Shown: positions 13,401 to 25,400 of the stretch, piece by piece
Position numbering within the stretch: the first letter of the stretch is position 1
Layout of the letters: every line of letters begins with the position of its first letter
Origin: Odontesthes bonariensis
Taxonomy: Eukaryota > Chordata > Actinopteri > Atheriniformes > Atherinopsidae
Length of the DNA: 64,000 bases
Assembly: GCF_027942865.1 (NCBI RefSeq)
Contig: NC_134508.1
Location: forward strand, 32,423,466 to 32,487,465
Direction: 5' to 3'
Translations under genes and position numbers: made by a program
Notes under the pieces: generated by a model
What the model saw: the letters and a program-made list of their open reading frames with translations, nothing else
Databases searched by the model: none
Told to the model about the DNA's origin: nothing

Positions 13401-16400
13401 CTTAACTCCCTCCCGAGCACGCCCTTGGGATCGAGGCGGAACTCTTCTGTTATGGTGAGCTGAATCACTTCATCAGTCTGGCGTGTTCTCTTAACTTTTT
13501 TCTGTTTGTACCTTTCAGAAAAATGTACCTTCTGGTCTTTCTGCTACGTCTGAAATCCTCATCCACTCAAAGATAGTTTTGGTTGTTTTTACTTCCCCTT
13601 GAAGTGAGCTGTAAGCAGTAATGTATATGCAGAGTTTGACACTTAACTAATGCCTTTTTCTCAGTTTAAGTGTACAGTATGTTTGTGATTGTTGATAACA
13701 TGACTAATTTAGAAGTAAATTAAGGTTCAAGTTGCATTTTAAACAAATTAGGATGCCCACACATAGAAAAGACTGCACTCTGTGTAGTAGTTAAAACATT
13801 TGTGAAATTCCATCACAGATTGTGACTCTTTCAATCAGGGAGCAGTTGGAGGAATGATTCGATGCATTCATATTTTTGAGGGGAAAAAAAACACTATTCG
13901 TGATGCAGATACCTCACCCATCCTCAGAAAGGTTTTTACACACTAGGTAATCTAAAAAAGAATAGTTTAAAAAGTCCAGTCACCAATTCCCGCTTGGCCC
14001 AACAATTTTCTCAACGTACCCAACATTCATGGGCTGAACACTTTTATCTTTGAACTTTTGAAATTTTGAGGCTTCCTGTCTGCAAAGTTTGTTTTAATCT
14101 ATTGTATCTTGCACAGTTATGATGCTGTTGTGTTGACCAATTTTTTTTGGGCATATACATATATCTAGACACCTGCTAAAGTACTGGTATTTACTGAAGA
14201 GATTTCTGCTACAGTGGGTGTCACAAGGAGCACATTTTGCTATAATGACAAAGACCTGCATACATACACAAACTATACAGGCCTCATTATTGCAGGTAGT
14301 TGTATATGTCTACAAATATACAATACACTGGTGAAGATCTTTGAATAGGATCAATTGTGTTTTTCACTTTCTTTTAGGGAAATATTTTCCCGATTTACTT
14401 ACTTACAGACTGCTGTTTTGGAAGAAATGAACATTAGGGCTATTCAATGAACCATCTGTCGCTCTATGTCACTTTAATAACGTGCCAAGAAACAGCATGC
14501 CCAGTTTTGTCCTTAGTGCCACCTCCACAACGCACTGCATGATATCTATTAATATGTAGCTTCTTTTTTTTTTGTCTACAGCACACCTAGAAATTTTATA
14601 ATAAAATTTTCTTTATTGTTTAACGTGTCAGTTTAACTTTGAAAGTTTTAAATCCATAAACATATTTTTGTTATCCTTTATTTGTTTTCCTTTGTGGTTT
14701 CCTTTAATCCCCTTGGATCATATCAGTTTATCTCTTTGTCCCTCCTGCTGGAATGCAGCTCAGATGGAGCAAAGATTACAGAGAGCAGTCAGTTCCATAG
14801 ATAACACAGACCATGTCTGATGGTTACCCACACTGTGCCTCCTCCCTTCTCTTTGCAGCTCCGCACTGACGCAGAGAAGCGCTCCCTGGTGGAAAGCGGA
14901 CTTTCTTGGTACAGCGAGGATGGCAAAGTCAGCCATAAGCTTGATAGCCGCACCTATGACTCTGGAAGTCTCAAGACAGAAGCCCCAAGCAAATGGAGAA
15001 AGAAGCCTCCAAGTCTCAGTGAAGATTTTGGGCTGAAAGGGGAACTAAAGAAGCCTCAAAGTCTGGGTCAACCAGGAAGTTTCAAGAAGGGCAGAAATCC
15101 TCCAGTGGGCGTGACCTCCCCCATCACCCATACCTCACAAAGCATGCTCAAAGTCGCAGGTGAGACCTGATGACATTTTTTTACTATTTCTATATTTATG
15201 TATTTTATTTTAGTCCTTATCTCTGCCATTTAACTCTTGTAGGATTTTGTTGTGTCAGTGTTATCTTATTTTGGAAATCTATCCCATCTTTTACCTCATT
15301 GAATGCTGAAACCAAACAAGAAGCACTGTGTTTATACAACAGCCAAGCCAGATGTCTGCTCGGATGTGTACAGAGGTGTACTTGTTACTGTAAGTCAGGC
15401 TGCGATAGCTCAACACACCATCTCTTAGAAAAGAATCTTTATGAAAGAAATCTCAGTTTAAAGCCCCGACCCATGTGTCATCCATTACCGTGGATTCTCT
15501 GTGTCGACCATCTGCAGCAGCTGAATTTATTTAAACGTCATTTAATCCCCAACAGAACATATCCTGACGAGATAAGCAACATTGGTTAGCCTTTCATTTT
15601 AATTTCCTCCACAGATTTGAATCTTTTAACATAAGTGATTAAGATATATCCAATGGTGTGTGTTTTGTCAGCACTTCAAAAGGAAAACACTGCTATCATT
15701 GATATGCTTCATATGTTCTACCGAATTTTACAGTGACTAAAGATGTCAGACATGTAAATGCTAACAGTAAAATAACATCACATTATTCTTAACTTTAAAC
15801 ACATAAAAGGGGGTTCCCCCTTTTAATGTTGAATTTCTCCCAGTCTTCTCACACCACATTTGTATTTGGCAGTGACTTTGACAGTCTCCTTTAGAATGGC
15901 TGCTAAAAGGCTGTCGAGAGGACATCTTTAACTTTTATTTAACCTTAGCTAATGCAGGAGGAAACTAAGGAGGGTGCAATATACTTTTTCTCTTTGGCAT
16001 TTAGATGATGTTGTCTTCAGAGCATTAAGAAACCCTTATGTTAACATTTAGTACTATCTGCATAGGTTCAAAAGTTAGGTGTCAGTCAGGTGTGTTTGTA
16101 TGTTGGGAGAGATTTTAGAAGAGATGCGTATTCAGGAAATTGTTAAAGATAAACAATCGCCCCACTCACCATTCAGAACGAAACAGTGTCCAATGTGGAT
16201 TCCTTTAGGTTCCTGGGATCAACCATCTCACAGGACCTAAAATGGTCTCCCCACATTGTCACTATCCAGAAAAAGGCCCAGCAGAGGTTATACTTCCTGA
16301 GACAGCTAAGGAAGTTTAATCTGCCTAAGGAGCTGCTGACCACTTTCTACTCGGCGATCATCCAGTCTGTCATCTGCACCTCCATCACTGTCTGGTTTGG

Positions 16401-19400
16401 GTCAGCCGCCAAACGTGACAGGGCCAAACTGCAACGGACAATTAGGGCTGCAGAGAGGATTATTGGAACTGACCTCCCTTCCATACAGGACCTGTACCGG
16501 TCCAGGGCCAGGAAAAGGGCAGTAAAAATCTCTGCAGACCCCTCACATCCTGGTCACAAACTGTTCAATCTCCTCCCCTCTGGCAGACGATACAGGGCAC
16601 TGCTTGCCAAAACCAGACGACACAAAGACAGCTTCTTCCCCCAAGCAGTCACTCTGTTGAACACCCAGGAATAGCATTCCCACCCATAGTTTCTATTTAT
16701 TCATATTTATAATCAATTCAACTCTTACTGTTCTGCATTTCTAATTTTTATTATTTCATGTTATTGTTGAGTGTTGTACTTTGTGAGTGAAGTTACCGGA
16801 GTCAAATTCCTTGTTTGTTTAGTCAAACCTGGCCAATAAAGCTGATTCTGATTCTGATTCTGATTCTGATAAAGAGAGAAGGCCTTGCTCTTTTAGCAAC
16901 TGGCAGGTTGTTCACCCACCAGGGCACCACAAATGACAATAGTGTGGGCTAAAATCAATTTCACAGCTGAAGTAATCAGAAGAGGGGGAATGAATCAGAA
17001 CGGATGAACGCCGGCCTGATAATTAAACGTGTTAATCTGAGGGGACAGACAGAAGCTAAGGAAAACTGGACAGAGCTTGAATTGTTACCAGTCCAACTGT
17101 GTGCCTGTCCGAACTGTTGGAGGCACCATTTTGACTTATTCACTCTCTTGGAAATATCTTACGATACAGTTAAAGTAAAAAAAAAAAAAAGTTTAATCTT
17201 GAGCCCTTAAAGTCTGAGTGTATTGAGTCATACTCAACATGTAGGACACATAAGCGCTCTTCAGTAAAAACACATGTGGTATGCATGTTTTTTCTCATCT
17301 GTAATGGCTGGAATTATACTGTTTTAGTTGAATACTTTTATCTGAAGATTTAAAGTTATAAAAGTAATGACGTTTCACAGGATAGAATTACTATTTTCAG
17401 ATGTTTCAGGGCAAGATTGGGTCGCACAGGGGTATCTTATGGATCTGATCTGCATTGGCAGACATATCTCAGTATTATCTTAGCGCTTGAGTAGAATCAA
17501 AGGAAGGAATAACTCTGTTTTTTTGCATTTCTTAAAAGCAATCACTGTCTTCTTTGGCAGTACTAGACTAAGAATGAGGCAAAAGGTTCCCCTGCTGTAT
17601 AGTCTTGGTGGGAACATGTTTTGGATGCAACAGCATCTCTGATAGATATAGCTAATAAACATATTCTTCACAATCTTCACAACCACTCACCTGAAAAGCC
17701 TTCTTCTTCAGAACTTTAAAGCTTGGACATTGTTGTTTCCCATAGAGAAGGGGTTTTAGAAGTGGTAACATGGAGAATAATGGGGGGAGAATGCCATGTG
17801 GAATACACTGATAATGACAGGCTTATACTAACAGTCAACATACAGTGAATTCTTCTGGAAGGAAGGTTAGGGATGGCAAGGGTAAGAGCGAACAGAGACA
17901 CATACCTTCGTGTTAACTGCTTTAAGATTATATGTAATTCAAATTTTCTTATTTTTTCTTCCTTCCTTCATCAAGCACCTAAAAGTGAGAAGCCACTGGA
18001 CAAATCCAAGATTTCCATCAAAACTGCTGGCCTACAACGTTCTCGCTCAGATGCTGGAAGGGATCATCATGGGGAGCACCGCAAACCTCCATCAGGTTTA
18101 GTCAAACCCACTGCTGGAGGCTCCTTTGGCTACAAGAAGCCACCAACAGCCACTGGTACTGCTACTGTTATGACAGCAGGGGGCGCCACCATCTCCGGTG
18201 GCTCTGCAACTGTGGGGAAAACCCCCAAGTCATCTGGCATCCCTGTGAAGCCTGTGGGAGGAGGAGCACCCTCTGGTAGAAAGAATAGTTTTGATGCCAG
18301 CAGTGAGCAGAGCTTCCTCGGGCCAAACGCCCGAAACAGCATTCAGTACCGCAGTCTGCCTCGACCGGCCAAATCTAGCACACTCAGTGTGATTGGTCGC
18401 CCAGCATCTCGGCCTGTCAGCAGTACTATTGACTCCTCTCTGTTGAGTTTGAAACCTGTACCCATGGCTTCCACAGGGCCCAGGGTTAAAGAGCCTTCTG
18501 GTGGCAGTAGTAAAATGACTAATCGAACTATTACAGGCCCAGTGAACCAGACAGACAGAGAGAAGGAAAAGGAAAGAGCCAAGGCCAAAGCTGTGGGTGC
18601 TGATATTGACTGTGCCTCTTTGAAAGGGGAAAACAGCCAGTCTGAGTCCATTGGAGAGTCCACAGTGAAACTGCACGGCTTGAGACGGACCAGTAGCAGC
18701 AAATACCCTGAACTTTCATCTCCCACAATACCAAGGTCTCTCATATAAATAGTGCTCACCCAAATTACAAAAAGCCAAAAGTGTCTCTCACCTGCAGTTG
18801 TACCTGCAGCTGTTAGTTTCCTTCTTAAGTTCGTTTTCTAGTGATAATCGTGTTCCATCTTTGGTTTATGATTTTGCTGCCCTGTTTTACACCACCTTAC
18901 GAAATTGAAATTAATTGAATTTTATTTGCAGCACCTACAGTAAAGGAAAACAAGACAAATTACACCAATGTGTTTGGGTTGCTTGAAATAACTACAGTAA
19001 TATTCCTTGGAGCTAAAGATGAACTGTTTTTCCAGCAATTACTTTTTTCCAGAGTAATGGGAATTGTCTTTCTTTGGATTATTGCTGCCAAAAATTTGAT
19101 CACCAAAATCTTCGGAACACATCTATAGAGACCTTGTAATACACAATCATAATGTTATTCCTGCATTTTTAGCTCTTAAAGTAAATGCACTGGATTATGT
19201 TTTTGTAATTTGGGTGAACGATTCATTAACTGAACAAAAATAAAATAAAATTAATCATTCCTGTCACATTCTTGGATTTGTCTTCCTGTTTTTCTGACAT
19301 CTTGTGTCTTCTGCCTGATTCCTAGAATGTTGAACACTAAGTCTCTGGGTCGCCCGCCCAGCTTGGCTCACCTGGACAAGGTCAATTCCAACAGTCTTGA

Positions 19401-22400
19401 TTCCTGCGTGATCATCCGTGACCTTCCACCTAAAGTGCCCCCATATTCCAAGCTTCAAGACTTGGCTGGTTCCCACACAGCTACCCGCCTCACCCCCAGT
19501 CCGGTGCCTGTCCTCCACATCGATTCTCCCACCTACACCAGTGAGAGCCTGAGTCTGAGCGGATCACCCATGTTCTACCCCAAACGGTCTGGCATGCACC
19601 GCAGCATGGAGTCCCTACCCCTCCAGATGAGTGTGCCCTCCAGTGCAAGATACATCACAACAGACACTCACAACAAGGAAGAGCGGGGGACAGGAACCTG
19701 GGGGGCCGGGAGCAGGACTTCCCTCAACGTCTCTGAAAGGCAAGTATCAGAAATGTTATTTTCAAAATGAGTCGAAGTTTATCCTTGTGGAAATATGTGG
19801 TTCCATCACTTTCTTTGTCATTTGTCTATGTTATTGTCAGATAATTATTATTATGGAATTACAGAATGAGGTCACATACAGGTAGAGTTTCTCCTTATTA
19901 CAAACCAGCTAATGAATTGACTTCATAGTGTAAAATCCAAACTCTACTTTCTGAAAAATCATCAAAGAAAAATGTAACTTATAGACTTTATCTGCTTTTG
20001 GAGGAAGACCAAAGTAACCCATGTGCATTGCTCAGGAATTTAGTACTTTCAGAAAAAAGCCTTTCTATTTTTTCATGGACCAATACTGGCAGAAGTAGCT
20101 GCATATATATAGCAGCTACTTAGCAGCAGGCAGTTAATTAAACATGATATCCAGTTGAGTCAGCATTAATATTTGCTTTCTTGGCGGCCTGCTTTCCATC
20201 CGCTTATATTTTATTTGACTTTTCTGGAAATGTAAAAGTGTGTCCTGTCATTTTGAAGATGAAAGGCTGGATCTATCACAGAATTGCTGTTTATCAAGGT
20301 GGAGGCGGTCCAAACTGTTTCCTGCCAAACAAATGTGCATTCAGTCAATCCCACGCTGTGTTTTCTGTAGTGCCAAGTTTTGAAATTGGCTTAATCTACA
20401 AAAGGTTTGTTAGATAAACTTATGAGATGTCTTACCCACATATCATACAGGTTCCATTCCAAAATTCAAACTGCATGTTTTAATGTAAGTGTTTTTGGAA
20501 GTTTTTGTGATGATATATTTTTTTATAGAAACTGTTGTCATTACCTGCTTATTCTCAATTCATTTGGCACTTTTCTCTGCAGCTTGCAAACTGACCGGAA
20601 CACTTTGCCAAAGAAAGGCTTAGAGTGAGTAAAAACACTTATTTAAAATCTTATACTGTAATATAACCTCACTGTTTTCAGTTTAAACAAACTCTTCTTT
20701 TCAGACGCTATGGCTCTAGTCTCTCAGAGAGTGATGGAAGAGAACCAGGAAGGCGCCACTCCCACACCATAGTGAACATGACGGAGAGCGATAGCCCTCC
20801 TCAGCTGCCTTCTCCCACCCACCCTCTTCACCCCTCCTCCAGCAAGGCTCCTCTCACGAATGTGGGTGAGTGGGCTTGTTCAACTTGGCTGCCAGGTTCT
20901 AAAAACTCTCACAGTTTGAACTTTGAGGCTAATGTGACTGAAGTCATGAGACATCCCTATCGTTGTTGGGTTCATGCTGGGGAGAAACCTCAGCTGTGTT
21001 TACATTTAAGAAATCTTAACACAAGTTGTCAAGTAATAGATTCTGTCAAGTGAGTGGGGAAGTGATGGACAATTAGCAAAGTATCAAATTTGTTTATGTG
21101 GATATGATAATCCCATATCTACACTCATTTAGACTTCCGTTCAAGGCTGAAATATGCGGGAGATGGAGGTAATAGGAGAACAAGTCCAGCTATATTTATG
21201 TCTTTGACTATTGTGGAACTGTAGTGTTGCCTTACGCTCAGTCATCAGAATACGGGTGCTATACCTGAGTGTAGGCTTGCGTGTGTTAGATTGTGTGTTT
21301 GAAGCTGCAGCACTAAAACCTACACTTTTTTTTTTGTGTGCGTGTGATAGTTGCCCCAATTTCCTGTGGCAGCCCGAGGATATCGCGTTCCAACAGCACA
21401 GGCCCCGCTAGTGACTGCGACCTCTATGGATCCTCCCCCCTGGGCAGCAGTATGTCCCTGACTGACCGGCCAAAAAGCATGATGCGGTCCGGATCTTTCC
21501 GTGAACCGGGGGATGATGGTGAGTGTTATCACCTCGCCTCCCTGCAGGGCGAGTGTCCCAACATGACCTCAATGAAACAAAGCTGTCTGCTCGTTCGGCA
21601 CGCAATCTTTGAAATGAAATGTCAGAGAGACATTTGCTTCCTTGCTGAAGGAAAGTGAAAAGCAGTCTTGCCGTCTCCATTTTTAGATTGACCGTAAGCT
21701 ACTCTTTCATAAGCAAAACACAACTTTTAAGGCACCAATTGTGATTGAAAGTAAGCAACAGAAGGAAACCCTCGAATAATTATTTAAACCTGATGTCTCA
21801 GTCACTTATGTATGACATGTTTTTTATATATTTCAGTCATCTTTGTATTATTCTCTTATACAAAAATACAATGCACATGAGCAGAGGTATATACTGTATT
21901 CTACTGTTTAGGAATAAAGAAAAATTCTTAGATAAGTTCCCAATTATTTGGCAACATTTGAGATTTTCCTTTAATTTAGTTTGTTATTAACTAATCTATT
22001 TAACATTAAACTGTGCAGAAATGTCGTATTGATTACTATGCTATACACCATATCATTTACCAGTTTTTCTAAGAGTAACATTGCTCAACATTGCCCTCAG
22101 TGAAAGTCAGATACTTTTAAATTAAAGTCATATCTCCTTGTCTGTTTCAGTTCATGGCTCTGTGCTCTCTTTGGCATCCAACGCTTCATCTAATTATTCT
22201 TCGGTGAGTCAACACAATTATCATGTGTGGCGCAAGACGGGAGTTTCTCAAACAGTGTTCTTTTTTTGTGGGAGTTCAATGCTTTTCGTGAACAATTTAC
22301 ACTTTTTACAGCATAGAATGATTATGAATTTATTCTATACTGCTAAAGTTGGCAAAATGGCAGAGTATGCTAATGACTGGTGCAGCTTTTTGAAATAACA

Positions 22401-25400
22401 AAGTGCCCCCTCTGTTTGAGTACACAATCGCCTCATGACCTGATTAGACAGGCTGTGAGTAATCATTAGCCACTCTCATTTTGTTTGTTGCCAACTGTTT
22501 TATCGAAACGTTTCATATTTGATATCTATAAGCATTCAATGCCCCCTCTATTGTGGTAGAGTAGTTTTCATGACTGCCACTAGAGTTAATCCTCTACCCT
22601 ATCCCTCTTGCTGTCACCATGCCTTCATAAGAATGAGGAGAGGATACAAGGGGAGGTAAGGCTAACGTACCATAAATCTTCAACTCACATTTTACCTTTC
22701 CTCTGCATCACTTGTCGTCATATAGTGTTTTCAGCGCTTCATAGAGATCATGGATCTTTATCTTAGGAGGTCGTAACTCAGCCCATTTTGGTTTATTTCT
22801 AATATTCTATGTCTTTCAGCATCACTGTCTAACATTTAATAAAGACAGTCATACCTCATAAAATTCTCAGTGCATGAGAGAAATGGTATCAAAAGCCAAT
22901 AAATAATCTTGTGACTTAGAGTATTTACTGTGTTTGTTGGTCTTTTTTGTTTCTGTTGTAAAGCAATAACCTTCATATTTTGCTGCTTGCTCATTCATGT
23001 TGTTGATACAACAAATCATTGCATTTAACCCTGTCCATAGTTGCATCATGATATTAAAATCTGTATTCATGGCTCCAACACTACTGTCCATTTTGTCTAA
23101 GGAGCTATTTGCCCATACTGCAAAAACCTGACCTGCAATTTTTCTGCAGCAAATCCGGAAACTAAGGCGAGAGCTGGAATTCTCTCAGGAAAAGGTTGCC
23201 AACTTGACAATGCAGCTTTCTGCTAATGTATGTATGATTTATGATTTTTTTTTATTTTCTTGAGTTATTCTTTCTTTATACTAATTTGCTAGTGACTTGC
23301 AAACGTAACTGATACTTTGTTGGGGTGATTCATACCAAATGTACACCACTTTACTACACTGAACAAGCAATCACCCAGTAACCAGACTTGTGTAAAACAT
23401 CTGTATCTTATTGTTTGCATTGCATCTTTGGCATTGTGATATATGGGGAGAGAAAAGGTGTATATCCTTTCTGACCTGATCCACATTAGCTGGCTTTAGA
23501 TGCTGTTGCATAATAGACATAAAATAGGAGCAATCCAATCCCAAAAACTGAATTAAACATACCATATTTCCATTTCTCACTCTCTGGCTCACTTATATCC
23601 ACATCTACTGGAAGCTCTGCTACCTTGATGCTGCTTTTTTAACCTTAAACCTGAATACTAGCTTGCAAATTTGTTTCTAGCTGCTATGACTGACAACCTT
23701 TTTGTCCCTGCTTCTTCTCAATATTTTATTATGCAGCTTGTGATGCATGAGTCTAGCAGGTTAATTTGGCACTGCACTAACAATCCTGATTCAATAGATA
23801 ACCAGTCTTCTTTTGCACATTATGGAACTGGTTTTGCTATGAGCTATGCTGGGTGTTTTGATCATTTGAACTGATTGTATGAGGCCCAACTCTGTGTGTG
23901 TGTGTTTTTCTGTAATTTCATAAGTAGTTTTTCCCCACCTAATGCAACTGTCCCTCTCTTTTACACTTGGTGGCTGTATTGACTGCTGGACACACTGCTG
24001 CCCCTTGCCTGCCTCCCACTGACCCGCACCTCTGGATGCTGGGTGTAACAGCTAGGCCAGGTTTGTTAGTGTGTAACTTCAGAGTATTCTGTGATGAGCA
24101 TTGACATTTGTCTCAAGGTTGTGTTGGGGTGTGGCACAGCCAATGCATGTTGACCAGAGCTACATCTATCTATAATTTTCATAATGTAATTGTGTATTAG
24201 CCTTTTGTTCATCACACAGCTAAAATTCAAGTGTCATTGAACCCTCTGTTAAAGATTGCAAATGCTTTCCATGATAGATTTCTGAGACCATTTAGCAAGA
24301 ATCAGAATTGACTATTAATTTTGGCACTAATATATACGAGTAGTTGTGGTACAGCAAAACTCCTGCCAGTCGAACCCTTGCTGCATGTCATTCCTTCGTT
24401 CTCTTTCCCCCAAACTCCTGTTTGTCTGCACTGTCACTATCAAATAGAGATATAAAATCATAAATGTAGTGCTGCCAGAGCACACAAGAGTGATGCTCCA
24501 CAACTTCAGACCATAGAGACATCATCATCACTTAAGTGTGTGTCATGCAGGAAAACATTGCATCGAAAACAAATTGCACTGTGCTAGCTGGCCTTTTTAA
24601 TTTATGTTGACTGAGTTACGTCAGCTCATTCATTCAAATGCAAGAAAAACAATTCCATCTTAAACGTTGTCTATCAGTTGCCTTTTAGCAGCATAGTGAA
24701 GTGAAATGTTTTTAATTCTTGTCTTTCTGGGAACTCACAAAGATAAAAAATTATGCAAAATAGCCTTTCATTTCATCAATAGCCATCACTGACTTTTAAG
24801 AATTAAGTTTATGAGCTTATGTGTGGTAGTATTTAACCATTTTAACAGACTTCACTATGTGCTACAACATTTTTCTAGATTTCTCATGACTATTTAGTGA
24901 TTCTCTCACTATTCCTATTTGATAAGCAGTTTTATTCTTGATTTACTATATTACGTCTCTAAGTATGGATCCACAGCATACAGAATATAATAGTGCCTCT
25001 TCTAAAAGTTTGACTTGCTATAAATGAGAAAAATAATGCCATAAAGTAACATCCCTTAGTCATGTGTGTATACTGTTGTAAAGCCCTAAATCTTTTTTTA
25101 TGAATGAAGTTCCAACATTGTGACCTAAGCCCATTGTTCATTCAGTCAGCATAATATTTGATGGCCAGTTATAATTAACAAATATATGAGGATTTGTTCA
25201 CAGTAGAGACATAGGTCTGCCCGCTGTATTAACAATTAACCTATTAATTTCTTGATTTTCTGACTGTGCCTGATAGTTTTTAGATTTGGAGGTGAATGAA
25301 CTAATGCAGCAGACTAGAGAAGGTCTGCTGCTCATGACCAATATCGCAAATGTTTTTTATTGAGATGAAAGCTTGTTTCTTGGAGTTGTGATATACTGTA

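Larger units (their letters stand above)
10453..14858. other. nav1 introns around exon 13304
   Basis: Apart from exon 13304-13454 I see no gene. The only structural feature is the hairpin at 13084-13130. The rest is AT-rich with short shadow ORFs. Confidence 0.6.

Noticed and set aside
15170..15589. 139-codon + ORF directly after the nav1 exon ending 15159
   Set aside because: Starts inside the intron after a good donor; AT-rich, no recognised domain; the nav1 frame continues cleanly at 17976 instead.
18230..18759. Long minus-strand ORFs (138 and 148 codons) opposite the large nav1 exon
   Set aside because: They are antisense shadows of a GC-richer real exon; no family similarity and no independent promoter or splice signals.
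19741..19746. GT donor CAAG|tatcag at the end of nav1 exon 19326
   Set aside because: Using the GT four bases downstream shifts the next exon into a frame with an early stop; the GC donor restores the conserved DRNTLPKKGL.
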